Below are positions 24,139-34,602 of a DNA stretch of 64,000 bases, piece after piece. A program made the translations under genes and the position numbers. Where the stretch lies: assembly GCF_004795855.1 (NCBI RefSeq), contig NZ_CP039252.1, positions 2,356,001 to 2,420,000 of the forward strand. Reading direction: 5' to 3'. How positions within the stretch are numbered: position 1 is the stretch's first letter; every line of letters begins with the position of its first letter. A model generated the notes under the pieces. The model did not search any database. It was not told the origin of the DNA and saw only the letters and a program-made list of their open reading frames with translations. This DNA is from Hydrogenophaga sp. PAMC20947. GTDB lineage: Bacteria; Pseudomonadota; Gammaproteobacteria; Burkholderiales; Burkholderiaceae_C.

Positions 24139-24276
24139 TTGGGGGGCCTCTGAATGTTGGAAACGAAGGGGTCGCTCTCTGTCAAGTTCGAGGCAAGAGG
24201 CGAAGCAGGGCTGCAGACAGTGCTGAAGGCACGGCAAAGTCCTGCGACAAAGTATTGGCTCGAAATCGACAGAGAT

Positions 24277-25698
24277 TTACTTGTGGGCGACGTCGAGCTT
24301 GTCGACGGTGTCGAACTCGAACTTGATCTCTTTCCAGGTCTCCATGGCGATCTTGAGTTCGGGCGAATGTTTGGCGGCATCCATCAATACGGTCTTGCCT
24401 TCCTTCTCGACTTCCACGCCCTCGTTGCGCGCCTTGACGCAGGCTTCCACGGCCACGCGGTTGGCGCAGGCGCCCGCCGCATTGCCCCAGGGGTGGCCCA
24501 GCGTGCCGCCGCCAAACTGCAGACAGGAGTCGTCACCAAAGATGTTGACCAGCGCGGGCATGTGCCACACGTGAATGCCGCCCGAGGCAACCGGGAAGAC
24601 GCCGGGCATGGAGCCGAAGTCCTGATCGAAAAAGATGCCTCGTGAACGGTCTTCCTTGATGAAACGTTCGCGCATCAGGTCGATCCAGCCCAGCGTGGCT
24701 TCGCGGTCGCCTTCCAGCTTGCCCACCACGGTGCCCGAGTGCAGGTGGTCACCTCCAGAGAGGCGCAGGCATTTGGTCAGCACGCGAAAGTGGATGCCGT
24801 GGTGCGGGTTGCGGTCGAGCACGGCGTGCATGGCGCGGTGGATGTGCAGCAGCATGCCGTTGTTGCGGCACCAGTTGGCCAGGCTCGTATTGGCGGTGAA
24901 ACCACCGGTGAGGAAGTCATGCATGATGATCGGCGCACCCAGTTCCTTGGCGAACTCGGCACGCTTGAACATCTCTTCCACGGTGGGCGAGGTCACATTC
25001 AGGTAGTGGCCCTTGCGCTCGCCGGTCTCGCGTTCTGCCTTCTGGCAGCCCTCCACCACGAACTCGAACCGGTCGCGCCAGCGCATGAAGGGCTGGCTGT
25101 TGACGTTCTCGTCGTCCTTGGTCAGGTCCAGGCCACCGCGCAGGCACTCATACACCGCGCGGCCGTAGTTCTTGGCGGACAGCCCCAGCTTGGGCTTGAT
25201 GGTGCAGCCCAGCAGCGGGCGGCCGTATTTGTTGAAGCGGTCGCGCTCCACCTGAATGCCGGCGGGCGGGCCACCGCAGGTTTTCACATATGCGATCGGG
25301 AAACGGATGTCTTCCAGGCGCAGGGCGCGCAGCGCCTTGAAACCGAACACGTTGCCGACCAGCGAGGTCAGCACGTTGACGATGGAGCCTTCTTCGAACA
25401 AATCAATCGGGTAGGCCACGAAGGCGTAAAAACAGGTGTCGTCGCCGGGCACGTCTTCGATGCGGTAGGCGCGGCCTTTGTAGAAGTCGAGATCGGTCAG
25501 CAGGTCGGTCCAGACCGTGGTCCAGGTGCCGGTGGACGATTCGGCGGCCACGGCGGCGGCGACTTCTTCGCGCGACACACCCGCCTGGGGCGTGATTTTG
25601 AAACACGCCAGGATGTCGGTGTCCTTGACGGTGTAGTGCGGTTCCCAGTAGGTGCTGCGGTATTCCTTGACACCGGCGTTGTAGGTTTTCGTGGCCAT
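24277..25698 (-). CDS. cbbL: RuBisCO large subunit, form IA
   Basis: A 473-residue carboxylase that fixes CO2 onto ribulose-1,5-bisphosphate. Start [18 protein letters not shown] with AGGA upstream. The substrate Lys is in [11 protein letters not shown], the carbamylated Lys and metal ligands in [12 protein letters not shown], later HIHRAMHAV, then [18 protein letters not shown]. Sequence style and linkage to cbbQ and cbbO indicate form IA. The residue two before the carbamylated Lys ([10 protein letters not shown]) is Leu where Phe is usual. Transcribed divergently from a cbbR. Promoter region described separately. Confidence 0.97.
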   Translation of the reverse strand: MATKTYNAGVKEYRSTYWEPHYTVKDTDILACFKITPQAGVSREEVAAAVAAESSTGTWTTVWTDLLTDLDFYKGRAYRIEDVPGDDTCFYAFVAYPIDLFEEGSIVNVLTSLVGNVFGFKALRALRLEDIRFPIAYVKTCGGPPAGIQVERDRFNKYGRPLLGCTIKPKLGLSAKNYGRAVYECLRGGLDLTKDDENVNSQPFMRWRDRFEFVVEGCQKAERETGERKGHYLNVTSPTVEEMFKRAEFAKELGAPIIMHDFLTGGFTANTSLANWCRNNGMLLHIHRAMHAVLDRNPHHGIHFRVLTKCLRLSGGDHLHSGTVVGKLEGDREATLGWIDLMRERFIKEDRSRGIFFDQDFGSMPGVFPVASGGIHVWHMPALVNIFGDDSCLQFGGGTLGHPWGNAAGACANRVAVEACVKARNEGVEVEKEGKTVLMDAAKHSPELKIAMETWKEIKFEFDTVDKLDVAHK

Positions 25699-25804
25699 GA
25701 TTGTTCCTGGTGGATGGGTCTGAATGCTGTGGTGTTGGGCTCCTGCCTCCCCACCAACGGTGATCGGGCTCTGAACTGGCATTCATTGTTGATGGCTTAT
25801 AGAA

Positions 25805-25846
25805 TAAGTAAAAGTAAAATGTTTAAACGGTTATCTTTTACTTTTA
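25805..25846 (-). promoter_or_regulatory. Candidate CbbR operator in the cbbL-cbbR intergenic region
   Basis: An 11-bp perfect inverted repeat, TAAAAGTAAAA (25809-25819) and TTTTACTTTTA (25836-25846), with a 16-bp spacer that includes GTTTAAAC. The 181-bp region between cbbL and cbbR starts is strikingly AT-rich. LysR-type operators with T-N11-A symmetry fit, and such sites usually control both divergent genes. Confidence 0.65.
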
Positions 25847-25879
25847 TCTATCTATAGATTTTTCTGTTTTTGGAGACCC

Positions 25880-26773
25880 ATGAACCTGCGCCATGCCACC
25901 CTGCACCAGCTGCGCATCTTTCACGCCGTGGCCCAGCACAACAGTTTCGCGCGCGCCGCCGAAGCGCTGCACCTCTCGCCACCCACCCTGTCTTTGCAGG
26001 TCAAGCAACTCTCGGAAACCATCGGCCAGCCCCTCTTTGAACAGCTGGGCAAAAAGATTTTTCTGACCGCGGCGGGCGCCACACTGGCCCGGGCCTGCGC
26101 CGATATCGAAATCCGCATGGAACGGCTCTCGCAAGACCTTTCAGCCCTGCAAGGCGTGGAACGCGGCACCTTCAAGCTCGCCATCCTGACCACGGTCAAA
26201 TACACCGTGCCCAAGCTGCTGGGCGGCTTCTGCGCGGCCCATCCCGGGATTGAGGTGGCGATGGTGGTGGGCAACCGGGAAAACCTGTTGCAGCGCCTGG
26301 CCAACAACCAGGACGATCTCTACATCATGGGCCAGCCGCCCGACCACATGGACCTTGTGAGCGAGCCCTTTGCGGACAACCCCCTGGTGCTGGTGGCGCC
26401 GCCCGACCATCCCTTGGCTGGCAAGAAGCGCATTGCCCCCAAGCGCCTCGCCAGCGAGCCCTTCATCATGCGGGAACCGGGTTCGGGCACGCGTCTGACG
26501 GCTGAGAGGTTCTTTGCCGAACACGGCATCGCATTAAAGAACCGGCTGGAAGTGGGCAGCAACGAAGCCATCAAGCAGACCGTTGCCGGCGGGCTCGGAC
26601 TGGCCGTGTTGTCGGCGACCACGGTGGTGTCGGAGCTCGCCCTGGGTGAACTGGTTCAGCTCGACGTTCAAGGCTTCCCCTTGATCCGCCGCTGGCATGT
26701 GGTTTACCCGCGCGGCAAACACCTTTCAGCGGCCACGCTGGCCTTCAAACAGTGGTTGTTCGACCACCGTTGA
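25880..26773 (+). CDS. cbbR: LysR-type regulator CbbR (copy 1)
   Basis: A 297-residue protein. The N-terminal winged helix MNLRHATLHQLRIFHAVAQHNSFARAAEALHLSPPTLSLQVKQLSETIG-type region (split by residues 1-65) precedes an effector-binding domain from about residue 90. GSGTRLTAERFF and VGSNEAIKQTVAGGLGLAVLS are typical CbbR/CysB-like ligand-domain motifs. It is divergent from cbbL and converges with cbbA (18-bp gap). It most likely activates cbbLSQO in response to a metabolite such as RuBP or NADPH. Confidence 0.9.
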   Translation: MNLRHATLHQLRIFHAVAQHNSFARAAEALHLSPPTLSLQVKQLSETIGQPLFEQLGKKIFLTAAGATLARACADIEIRMERLSQDLSALQGVERGTFKLAILTTVKYTVPKLLGGFCAAHPGIEVAMVVGNRENLLQRLANNQDDLYIMGQPPDHMDLVSEPFADNPLVLVAPPDHPLAGKKRIAPKRLASEPFIMREPGSGTRLTAERFFAEHGIALKNRLEVGSNEAIKQTVAGGLGLAVLSATTVVSELALGELVQLDVQGFPLIRRWHVVYPRGKHLSAATLAFKQWLFDHR

Positions 26774-26791
26774 AATGGCACCTGCGGCCCT

Positions 26792-27853
26792 TCACATGGC
26801 AGCCAAAGTTCCGGCGTCGTACCGTTTTTGCATCGTTTCCAGGCTGTGCACCTGGCCCATCTTGCTGGCCATACCCGCTGAGCCAAACGCCTCGTAGCGC
26901 GCGACGCAAATCGCCTGCATCGCCTTGGTGGCTTCCTTGTAGAACTTGCGCGGGTCGAAGTTCTTGCGCTCTTCGGCCAGGTGCCGTCGAATTGCGCCAG
27001 TGCTGGCCATGCGCAGGTCGGTGTCAATGTTCACCTTGCGCACGCCATTCTTGATGCCTTCCACGATCTCCTCCACAGGCACGCCGTAGGTCACGCCCAT
27101 ATCACCACCGTACTGGTTGATGATGGCCAGCCAGTCTTCCGGCACGCTGCTGGAACCGTGCATCACCAGGTGCACGTTGGGAATGCGCTGGTGGATTTCT
27201 TTCACCCGGTCGATGCGCAGCACCTTGCCGCTGGGTTTGCTGCTGAACTTGTAAGCGCCGTGGCTGGTGCCGATGGCAATCGCCAGCGCATCCACCTGGG
27301 TTTTGCTCACAAAGTCGGCGGCTTCATCGGGATCGGTCAGCAAAGACGAATGGTCCAACACGCCTTCCGCACCGTGGCCGTCTTCTTCGCCAGCCTTGCC
27401 GGTTTCCAGCGAACCCAGGCAGCCGAGCTCACCTTCCACCGACACGCCGCAGGCGTGGGCCAGGTCCACCACCTGGCGGGTGGTGTTGACGTTGTACTCG
27501 TAGCTGGACGGCGTCTTGCCATCGGCCAGCAGGCTGCCGTCCATCATCACCGAGCTGAACCCCGACTGGATGGAGCGCGCGCAGATCGCAGGCGCTGCGC
27601 CGTGGTCCTGGTGCATGCAGACGGGAATGTGCGGGTACATCTCGATGGCGGCTGAAATCAGGTGGCGCAAAAACGGCTCGCCCGCGTAAGAACGCGCGCC
27701 CGCCGAACCTTGCAAGATCACCGGGCTGTTGACCGCATCGGCCGCCTGCATGATGGCCTGCACCTGCTCCATGTTGTTGACGTTGAAGGCGGGCAAGCCA
27801 TAGCCATGTTCCGCAGCGTGATCGAGCAATTGACGGAGGGTGATGAGTGCCAT
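26792..27853 (-). CDS. cbbA: Fructose-1,6-bisphosphate aldolase class II
   Basis: A 353-residue zinc aldolase. Start [23 protein letters not shown] with AAAGGA upstream; a 65-codon upstream extension of the frame has no similarity. Metal-binding and catalytic segments: [34 protein letters not shown], the [13 protein letters not shown] histidine and [11 protein letters not shown]. It condenses DHAP with glyceraldehyde-3-phosphate or erythrose-4-phosphate in the Calvin cycle. Last gene of the second cbb unit. Confidence 0.95.
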   Translation of the reverse strand: MALITLRQLLDHAAEHGYGLPAFNVNNMEQVQAIMQAADAVNSPVILQGSAGARSYAGEPFLRHLISAAIEMYPHIPVCMHQDHGAAPAICARSIQSGFSSVMMDGSLLADGKTPSSYEYNVNTTRQVVDLAHACGVSVEGELGCLGSLETGKAGEEDGHGAEGVLDHSSLLTDPDEAADFVSKTQVDALAIAIGTSHGAYKFSSKPSGKVLRIDRVKEIHQRIPNVHLVMHGSSSVPEDWLAIINQYGGDMGVTYGVPVEEIVEGIKNGVRKVNIDTDLRMASTGAIRRHLAEERKNFDPRKFYKEATKAMQAICVARYEAFGSAGMASKMGQVHSLETMQKRYDAGTLAAM

Positions 27854-27945
27854 GGTGTTTCCTTTAACAAATCGAAAAAATGGAAAATCGATACATTTGC
27901 GACCCGGCCGACCATGAAGTGCGTCGTGCGCCAGAATGAGGTGGG

Positions 27946-28008
27946 TCCAGCTTTGCCGGGCTGCTCGCATCGCCCCAGGGGGGGTTGACGCCACAGGCGG
28001 CGCAGGGG
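27946..28008 (-). repeat. Dispersed 3'-end repeat, copy C
   Basis: Lies between cbbZ and cbbA. Pieces TCCAGCTTTGCCGGGCTG, CGCCCCAGGGGGGGTTGACG and CCACAGGCGGCGCAGGGG match the family. It ends 61 bp before the cbbZ stop (28069), less close than other copies. Confidence 0.7.
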
Positions 28009-28068
28009 TACTTTCCGCGCGGCACTCCAGCGCTTCAAACACCGGCAAGCACTTGCCCTCCAGAGCGT

Positions 28069-28785
28069 TCAGGGCGTTTGTTGTTCACGGTGGCCTGGTT
28101 CGAAGCCAGTCAACAGGGAGGTCAACGCCGAAAAATCGGGAATCACGCGGTCCGGCTGGCTGGCCGCTATGGGCTCGCCCATGTTGTAGCCATAGGGCAT
28201 GGCCCAGACAGCAAGGCCACCGTTGCGCGCAGTGGCGATATCGATGCTGGAGTCGCCCACAAACAACGTTCGATCGCGCGTGGCGCCAAACCGCTTCAGG
28301 CTTTCATCAATGCCCATGGGGTTGGGTTTTTTCACGGCAAAGGTATCGCCGCTGATCACCAGATCAAACAGCGGCGCCATCTGGTGCGCATTCAGCACGG
28401 TCTCGGTGTAGCGCCCCTCCTTGTTGGTCATCACAACCAGCTTCACCCCTGCGGAACGCAAGGCAACCAGCGCCTCGCGCACGTGGGGGTACAAGTGGCT
28501 TCGGGTGCCACAGCGTTTTTGGTAATGGCCACCAAACACCGCCTCCTTCTCGGCGAACCCAGGGTCTCGCCGAACCGTGTCCGCTGGTGTGTGGGTCACA
28601 AAGGCCAGCGCCTGGATCAGGAGCTCACGCGTGCCGTGGCCGATCCAGTGATTCACTTGCTGCTGGGTCACTGTTGGCAAACCCAGCTGCTTCAGCGTGT
28701 CATTGACCGCGTCGGCGATCTCCGGCGCGGTTTCGATCAGCGTGCCATCCAGATCGAACAGAATCAGGTCATAAGGGAAGCTCAT
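28069..28785 (-). CDS. cbbZ: Phosphoglycolate phosphatase
   Basis: A 238-residue HAD hydrolase that dephosphorylates the 2-phosphoglycolate made by RuBisCO oxygenation. Motif I is [18 protein letters not shown], motif [10 protein letters not shown], the motif III Lys is in VKKPNPMGI and motif IV is [14 protein letters not shown]. The cap between motifs I and II has the length of Gph. It overlaps cbbT by 4 bp, indicating coupling. Confidence 0.94.
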   Translation of the reverse strand: MSFPYDLILFDLDGTLIETAPEIADAVNDTLKQLGLPTVTQQQVNHWIGHGTRELLIQALAFVTHTPADTVRRDPGFAEKEAVFGGHYQKRCGTRSHLYPHVREALVALRSAGVKLVVMTNKEGRYTETVLNAHQMAPLFDLVISGDTFAVKKPNPMGIDESLKRFGATRDRTLFVGDSSIDIATARNGGLAVWAMPYGYNMGEPIAASQPDRVIPDFSALTSLLTGFEPGHREQQTP

Positions 28786-30794
28786 GCCAGTTGGCCTTTC
28801 ACAGCCTCAACCACCTTCTCGGCGGTGATGCCAAAGTGGACGTAGAGATCCTTGGCCGGTGCCGATTCGCCAAAGCTCGCGATGCCCACCACCGCCCCGG
28901 TGCGCCCCACGTACTTGCGCCAGAAATCGGGATGTGCGGCTTCCACCGCCACCGTGGGCAGGTTGATCGGCAAAACGGCTTCCTGCCAGGCACGGGGCTG
29001 GCGGTCGAAGACATTGCTACAAGGCATGGAGACCACACGGGTGCGCACACCTTCAGCCGCCAAGGCCTTTTGAGCCGCCAACGCGATTTGAATTTCCGAG
29101 CCGGTGGCCACGATGGCAACCTGTGGCCGTTCCATTTCCGAGAGGATGTAGCCGCCCTGGCGAATCTGGGCCGCCGCGATGTGCTCGGTGACGCGGGGCA
29201 GGTTCTGGCGCGACAGGCACAAGGCGCTGGGGCCATCGGGGCGTTCAACCGCGCAGACCCATGCCACGGCGGTTTCAAGTCCATCGGCCGGTCGCCACAC
29301 GTCCAGACCGGGAATGATGCGCAGGCTTGGCACATGCTCGACCGACTGGTGTGTGGGCCCGTCTTCACCGAGGCCAATGGAGTCGTGGGTGAACACATGG
29401 ATCACGCGTTGTTTCATCAGCGCGGCCATGCGGATCGCATTGCGGCTGTAATCGGAGAACGTGAGGAAGGTGCCGCCGTAAGGGATGTAGCCACCATGCA
29501 GCGTGATGCCGTTCATGATCGCGGCCATGCCAAACTCGCGCACACCGTAGCTCAGGTGATTGCCCCAGACATCGCGACCGGCTTTGACGCAGCCCTTGAA
29601 GTTGGTGAGGTTGGAGCCGGTCAGGTCGGCGCTGCCGCCGAAAAACTCCGGAATCAGAGGCGCCAGGACATCAAGTGTGTTCTGACTGGCTTTGCGGGTC
29701 GCAATGGCGTCGGGTTTACTCGAAATGGCGTGGAAGATGGCAGGCAGCCGGTCTGAAAAATCGGGCGACAAATCACCTGCCATCCGCCGCTCGAACTCGG
29801 CCGCATCTTGCGGGTACAAAGCGCGGAAGGCCTCAAAACGCTCGCGCCAGGCCGCCTCGGCCTGGGTACCACGGTCCACGGCATTCCATGCCATGGCCAC
29901 TTCAGAAGGGATAGCGAACGACTCTGCCGTCCAACCCAGGGCTTCTCGGGTGGCCTGCACTTCGGCCGCGCCCAAGGCGGCACCGTGCACATCGTGCGTA
30001 CCGGCCTTGTGGGGCGAGCCCATGCCGATCACGGTCTTGCAGCAGATCAAGGTCGGTTTGCCATGGGCCTGTCGACCCTGCTTTATGGCCTCAAGCAGCG
30101 CCGCCTCAACCGCGTCGGGATTGTGGCCATCCACATTGGGAATCACGTGCCAGCCGTAGGCCTCGAATCGCTGCGGCGTGTTGTCGGTGAACCAACCTTC
30201 CACATGGCCATCGATGGAAATACCGTTGTCGTCATAAAGTGCCACCAACTTGGACAGGCGAAGGGTACCGGCCAGGGAGCAGGCTTCGTGGCTGATGCCC
30301 TCCATCAGACATCCATCGCCGAGGAAAGCGTAGGTAAAGTGGTCAACGATGTGGTGTTCATCGCGGTTGAACTCCTGCGCCAGCAACTTCTCAGCCAGCG
30401 CCATGCCCACCGCATTGGTAATGCCCTGGCCCAGCGGCCCGGTGGTGGTTTCAACGCCTGGGGTGATGCCCACTTCTGGGTGGCCCGCCGTCTTGCTGTG
30501 CAGCTGGCGGAAGTTCTTCAACTCATCCATCGGGAGGTCGTAGCCCGTCAGGTGCAGCAGTGCATAGATCAGCATCGACCCATGCCCATTGGACAGCACA
30601 AAGCGGTCCCGGTCAGGCCAGTGGGGGTTGCCCGGGTTGTGCTTCAGGTGGCGGTTCCACAAGACCTCTGCAATGTCTGCCATGCCCATGGGCGCACCGG
30701 GATGACCCGACTGGGCTTTCTCAACAGCATCCACCGCCAGCATGCGAATAGCGTTCGCCATCTGGCGGGCAAGTTCAGGGGACGGGTTGTTCAT
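28782..30794 (-). CDS. cbbT: Transketolase
   Basis: A 670-residue thiamine-diphosphate enzyme that moves two-carbon units in the Calvin cycle and pentose phosphate pathway. N-terminal [26 protein letters not shown]. The TPP-binding motif starts [15 protein letters not shown] and runs to [10 protein letters not shown]; the pyrimidine-binding domain contains [21 protein letters not shown]. The C-terminal domain follows from about residue 540. Full family length. Upstream neighbour is cbbP, with repeat D between. Confidence 0.96.
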   Translation of the reverse strand: MNNPSPELARQMANAIRMLAVDAVEKAQSGHPGAPMGMADIAEVLWNRHLKHNPGNPHWPDRDRFVLSNGHGSMLIYALLHLTGYDLPMDELKNFRQLHSKTAGHPEVGITPGVETTTGPLGQGITNAVGMALAEKLLAQEFNRDEHHIVDHFTYAFLGDGCLMEGISHEACSLAGTLRLSKLVALYDDNGISIDGHVEGWFTDNTPQRFEAYGWHVIPNVDGHNPDAVEAALLEAIKQGRQAHGKPTLICCKTVIGMGSPHKAGTHDVHGAALGAAEVQATREALGWTAESFAIPSEVAMAWNAVDRGTQAEAAWRERFEAFRALYPQDAAEFERRMAGDLSPDFSDRLPAIFHAISSKPDAIATRKASQNTLDVLAPLIPEFFGGSADLTGSNLTNFKGCVKAGRDVWGNHLSYGVREFGMAAIMNGITLHGGYIPYGGTFLTFSDYSRNAIRMAALMKQRVIHVFTHDSIGLGEDGPTHQSVEHVPSLRIIPGLDVWRPADGLETAVAWVCAVERPDGPSALCLSRQNLPRVTEHIAAAQIRQGGYILSEMERPQVAIVATGSEIQIALAAQKALAAEGVRTRVVSMPCSNVFDRQPRAWQEAVLPINLPTVAVEAAHPDFWRKYVGRTGAVVGIASFGESAPAKDLYVHFGITAEKVVEAVKGQLA

Positions 30795-30868
30795 ATGAAA
30801 TCCTCAAGACGAAAAGAATGAAGGTGCGACCCACCCCGAGCCATCGGGGGGGCGCAATACCCAGTACG

Positions 30869-30922
30869 CCGCGGAACCGGCTTCGCCGGCCGCCTGCGTT
30901 GTCCCCAGAGGGGCGCGCGGCG
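30869..30922 (-). repeat. Dispersed 3'-end repeat, copy D
   Basis: CGCGGAACCGGCTTCGCCGG, CCCCAGAGGGGCGCGCGGCGTC, abutting the cbbP stop. The repeat's usual GC-rich end (CGCGGGGGGC) continues into the last codons of cbbP, so the final residues APRVG of the kinase are partly repeat-derived. Confidence 0.75.
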
Positions 30923-31807
30923 TCAGCCGACGCGGGGGGCGTTCTTCTTCCGCTCCACCATCCGCCAGATGAAGGGTGTGAAAATCAGCTGCATCGCGAG
31001 TTCCATCTTGCCGCCCGGCACCACGATGGTGTTGGCGCGACTCATCATGGAGCCATTGATCATGCTCAGCAGGTAGGCGAAGTCGATGCCCTTGGGCTTG
31101 GCGAAACGGATCACCACCATGCTCTCGTCGGCGGTTGGCACATCACGCGCCACAAAGGGATTGGAGGTGTCCACAATCGGCACACGCTGGAAGTTCACAT
31201 GGGTGTACTGAAACTGCGGGGTGATGTAGTGCACGTAGTCGGGCATGCGGCGCAGGATGGTATCGGTCACCGCGTCGGCGCTGTAGCCGCGCATGTTTTT
31301 GTCGCGCCAGAGCTTCTGGATCCACTCCAGGTTGATGACCGGCACCACGCCGATCAACAGATCGGGGTACTGCGCGATGTTGTGTTCGTCGGTGACCACG
31401 GCGCCATGCAAACCCTCGTAGAAGAGCATGTCTGTTTTCTCTGGCAGCGCCTCCCAGGGCGTGAAGGTGCCGGGGTCCTGTTTGTAGGGCGCAGCTTCTT
31501 CGGCGTTGTGGAGATACTTGCGGCTCTTGCCCTCCCCGGTCTCGCTGTAGATCTTGAACAGGCTTTCTATCTCGCCAAAGAGGTTGGCGCTCGCACCAAA
31601 GTGGCTGAAATTGTTGTTGCCGGCAGCTTCAGCCTCTGCCGCCCTGGCCTTCATTTCCGTGCGGTCGTAGCGGTGGTAGCTGTCGCCTTCGACGATGGCT
31701 GCAGTGACATTCTCGCGCCGGAAGATGTTCTGGAACGTGCGCGTCACAGTAGACGTACCGGCCCCGCTGGAACCGGTGATCGCGATGATGGGGTGGCGTT
31801 CAGACAT
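30923..31807 (-). CDS. cbbP: Phosphoribulokinase
   Basis: A 294-residue kinase that phosphorylates ribulose-5-phosphate to RuBP with ATP. Start MSERHPIIAITGSSGAGTST with GGAG upstream. The P-loop is GSSGAGTSTV (about residue 12); VEGDSYHRYDRTEM holds the catalytic Asp, followed by FGASANLFGEIE and MLFYEGLHGAV. Length fits the proteobacterial octameric type. The extreme C-terminus (NAPRVG) runs into a dispersed repeat. Confidence 0.95.
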   Translation of the reverse strand: MSERHPIIAITGSSGAGTSTVTRTFQNIFRRENVTAAIVEGDSYHRYDRTEMKARAAEAEAAGNNNFSHFGASANLFGEIESLFKIYSETGEGKSRKYLHNAEEAAPYKQDPGTFTPWEALPEKTDMLFYEGLHGAVVTDEHNIAQYPDLLIGVVPVINLEWIQKLWRDKNMRGYSADAVTDTILRRMPDYVHYITPQFQYTHVNFQRVPIVDTSNPFVARDVPTADESMVVIRFAKPKGIDFAYLLSMINGSMMSRANTIVVPGGKMELAMQLIFTPFIWRMVERKKNAPRVG

Positions 31808-31865
31808 CTGTTTCTCCAATAAGACACAATTGATTCGGTGGCAGGCAATCCCTGCCGAAGGCTTT

Positions 31866-31940
31866 TCGGAAGCGGCTTCGCTTGGCCACCATGGCCGCTC
31901 CCTAGTGGGGGTCACGGGCCCCCAGGGCGCGGCGCGGGGC
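31866..31940 (-). repeat. Dispersed 3'-end repeat, copy E (divergent)
   Basis: Between cbbF and cbbP. GGAAGCGGCTTCGCTTGGCC, GTGGGGGTCACGGGCCCCCA and GGGCGCGGCGCGGGGC echo the family with several changes. It ends 4 bp before the cbbF stop. Confidence 0.55.
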
Positions 31941-31944
31941 TGGG

Positions 31945-33039
31945 TCAATACATGAACAGTGAGCGCTCGGCAAACAGCGGGTTGCTGTCTTTGTAGGTGG
32001 CGGGCTCAGCGTGGTAACGCTCAATGCGCTCCACCTCGTTCCTGGAGCCGAATACCAGGCCAATGCGTTGATGCAAGCTGGTGGGTTGCACCGTCAACAT
32101 GGATTCGCGCCCCGTGCTGGCACGGCCACCCGCCTGCTCGATGATCATGCCCACGGGATTGGCCTCGTAGAGCAGGCGCAAGCGCCCTGGTTTGCTCGCG
32201 TCCTTCGTGTCACGCGGGTACATGAACACGCCGCCTCGCATCAGAATGCGGTGGGCTTCGGCCACCATGCTGGCAATCCAGCGCATGTTGAAATCCTTGC
32301 CGCGCGGACCGGTCTTGCCCGCGAGACATTCGTCCACATAGCGCTTCACGGGCGCTTCCCAGAAGCGGCTGTTGGAAGCGTTGATGGCGAACTCGCTGGA
32401 GTCTTCCGGCACCATCATGTTCGGGTGCGTCAGCATGAACTGTCCCAGGTTGGGATCCAGCGTGAAACCTGCCACACCATTGCCTACCGTGAGCACCAGC
32501 ATGGTGGTGGGGCCGTACAGCGCATAGCCGGCTGCCATCTGTTGCGTGCCGGGTTGCAAAAAGTCGGCTTCCACCACATCGCGCCCGCTGTCGATCACTT
32601 CTTGCGGCGCGCGCAGCACACTGAATATGCTGCCCACGGTGACGTTCACATCGATGTTGCTCGAGCCGTCGAGCGGATCAAACACCAGCAGGTATTTGCC
32701 GCGCTGCAAGCTCTTGGGGATCTGGTACGGCTCATCCATTTCCTCAGAGGCCATGCCCGCCAGATGGCCACCCCACTCGGTCATCTCGGTGAAGTAGATG
32801 TTGCTGATCACATCCAGACGCTTTTGCTCTTCCCCCTGCACATTGATGCTGGTCGCCACATCCAGCATCTCGCTGCCCGGCATGCCGCTGAGCTCACCAA
32901 AGGCGACCGAACGGGCGATCGCTTTGCAGGCCAGCGCCACGTCCAGCAACAAGGCATTGAAGTCACCGCTGGCTGAAGGAAAGCGGCGGCGCTGCTCGAT
33001 CAGATATTGGGTCAGGGTGAAGCGGCGGCGGGTGGTCAT
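31945..33039 (-). CDS. cbbF: Fructose-1,6-bisphosphatase class I, Calvin-cycle copy
   Basis: A 364-residue protein; [19 protein letters not shown] is the metal-binding motif, preceded by [15 protein letters not shown], and later [17 protein letters not shown] and [10 protein letters not shown]. About 29 residues longer than the chromosomal fbp at 422-1429, mostly a C-terminal extension ([12 protein letters not shown]). Some class I enzymes in cbb operons also act on sedoheptulose-1,7-bisphosphate, which would be needed here since no separate SBPase is visible; this is inference. Confidence 0.95.
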   Translation of the reverse strand: MTTRRRFTLTQYLIEQRRRFPSASGDFNALLLDVALACKAIARSVAFGELSGMPGSEMLDVATSINVQGEEQKRLDVISNIYFTEMTEWGGHLAGMASEEMDEPYQIPKSLQRGKYLLVFDPLDGSSNIDVNVTVGSIFSVLRAPQEVIDSGRDVVEADFLQPGTQQMAAGYALYGPTTMLVLTVGNGVAGFTLDPNLGQFMLTHPNMMVPEDSSEFAINASNSRFWEAPVKRYVDECLAGKTGPRGKDFNMRWIASMVAEAHRILMRGGVFMYPRDTKDASKPGRLRLLYEANPVGMIIEQAGGRASTGRESMLTVQPTSLHQRIGLVFGSRNEVERIERYHAEPATYKDSNPLFAERSLFMY

Positions 33040-33076
33040 ATCGGGCTTTCGGTTTTCAAGAATGAGGTGGCACCGC

Positions 33077-33760
33077 TCAGCGGACTTCGCCGTTGTGGCG
33101 CAATTGCTGGATCACGCTGCGGTATCCGCCATCGCTGTCGGGCGCACCAAACACAGCACTGCCGGCCACCAGGGTGTCGGCGCCAGCCTCAACGATTCGG
33201 CCGATGTTGTCGAGCTTCACCCCGCCATCGACTTCGAGCCATATCGGCTGACCGCCTGCCGCCCGGTGGTTGTCAATGCGCTTGCGTGCGGCTTGCAGCT
33301 TGGCCAGGGTCGAGGGAATGAACGCCTGCCCGCCAAAACCGGGGTTCACACTCATGAGCAAGATGAGGTCCACCCGCTCCATCACATGGTCCAGCCACTC
33401 CAGCGGCGTGGCCGGGTTCAGTGCCACGCCGGCCTTGCAGCCGTGGTCACGGATGAGTTGCAGCGTCCGGTCCACATGCCGGCTGGCTTCGGGGTGAAAG
33501 CTGATGAGGTTGGCGCCCGCCTTGGCAAACAAGGGGATCAGGGCATCGACCGGCTCGACCATCAAATGCACGTCGATCGGAATCTGCACATGCGGGCGGA
33601 TGGCTTCACACACCAAGGGTCCGATGGTGAGGTTGGGCACGTAGTGGTTGTCCATCACATCAAAATGGACCAGGTCGGCGCCAGCGGATTCGATGGCACG
33701 CACCTCTTCGCCCAGCCGGGCAAAGTCGGCAGACAGGATGGAGGGTGCCAGGCGGATCAT
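33077..33760 (-). CDS. cbbE: Ribulose-phosphate 3-epimerase
   Basis: A 227-residue TIM-barrel enzyme interconverting ribulose-5-phosphate and xylulose-5-phosphate. Motifs: [35 protein letters not shown] with the catalytic Asp, [16 protein letters not shown] and [11 protein letters not shown], the last carrying the second catalytic Asp. Only 12 bp after cbbY. Housekeeping name rpe; the operon context supports cbbE. Confidence 0.95.
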   Translation of the reverse strand: MIRLAPSILSADFARLGEEVRAIESAGADLVHFDVMDNHYVPNLTIGPLVCEAIRPHVQIPIDVHLMVEPVDALIPLFAKAGANLISFHPEASRHVDRTLQLIRDHGCKAGVALNPATPLEWLDHVMERVDLILLMSVNPGFGGQAFIPSTLAKLQAARKRIDNHRAAGGQPIWLEVDGGVKLDNIGRIVEAGADTLVAGSAVFGAPDSDGGYRSVIQQLRHNGEVR

Positions 33761-33772
33761 GGGAGTGGCCCT

Positions 33773-34489
33773 TCAGTGTTGAGCGGCAGCGAACCATTCG
33801 CGCAGCTGGTCGAGCTTCACACCCGTGAGGTCGGGGACGACCCGCAATGCGCCACTGAAGTCATGGTGGGCTGTGAAAGCATTGGGGGTGATCACGGTCG
33901 CGAGCTGCGCAGCGCATGCCGCCCGAAGGCCATTGAACGAGTCTTCAAAAGCGAGGCACTCCCTTGCCGGCATGGCCATGTCGGCCAGCACCCTGAGGTA
34001 CACCTGCGGATGAGGCTTCTTGATCGGCACATTGCCCGCATCGGCCACGGCACTGAACAACATCCGCCATTGAGAACCCAGTGCACTGCGCAGCAACGCG
34101 GCAACATTCGCCGGTGAGGTGGTGGTGGCAATCCCCAGCTTCAGGCCGGCGGCACGGGCTTCTTCCATCAAGGTCAGCACACCGGGCCGAAAGGCCACAG
34201 CGCCGTCCTGAATGGCTGCATCATAGAAAGCGTTTTTCACGTCATGCAACCGGTCGATGGTGGCCTGCACAGCGCCCGCCCCCACCTCGGTCAGCTCGGG
34301 GTTGACCAGACGCCAATGGTGCAGCATGCGCTCTTTGCCACCGGAAATCGCCAGCAGCTCGGTGTATTGGGTCAAGGTCCAGTGCCAGCCCATGCCCTCT
34401 TGATCGAAAGCCTGGTTGAATGCGCGCCAGTGTGCGGCCTCTGTGTCGGCCAGCGTGCCATCAACATCAAAAATCAGCGCCTTCAACAT
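33773..34489 (-). CDS. cbbY: HAD-family phosphatase CbbY
   Basis: A 238-residue HAD hydrolase. Motif I ALIFDVDGTLADTEAAHW, cap region residues 15-95, motif II LGIATTTSP, motif III Lys in PIKKPHPQVYL, motif IV CLAFEDSFNGLRAA. CbbY proteins dephosphorylate xylulose-1,5-bisphosphate, a misfire inhibitor of RuBisCO. First gene of the second cbb unit, divergent from the second cbbR with a 113-bp intergenic region. Confidence 0.93.
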   Translation of the reverse strand: MLKALIFDVDGTLADTEAAHWRAFNQAFDQEGMGWHWTLTQYTELLAISGGKERMLHHWRLVNPELTEVGAGAVQATIDRLHDVKNAFYDAAIQDGAVAFRPGVLTLMEEARAAGLKLGIATTTSPANVAALLRSALGSQWRMLFSAVADAGNVPIKKPHPQVYLRVLADMAMPARECLAFEDSFNGLRAACAAQLATVITPNAFTAHHDFSGALRVVPDLTGVKLDQLREWFAAAQH

Positions 34490-34602
34490 GCGATTTCCCT
34501 TGAACTGCAGCCCGCCAGGATCGGTGGGCTGGAATCACTATAAGGAATCACTTAAATAAGGTAAATTCACAAAATACTCACTTCTAATTAAGGTTTTACT
34601 TA
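34490..34602. promoter_or_regulatory. Divergent cbbY-cbbR2 promoter region
   Basis: AT-rich 113 bp. Related blocks TTAAATAAGGTAAA (about 34552) and TTAATTAAGG-TTTTACTTAAT (about 34585-34604) look like paired LysR-type half sites. The right block overlaps the cbbR2 start, consistent with autoregulation. Confidence 0.5.
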
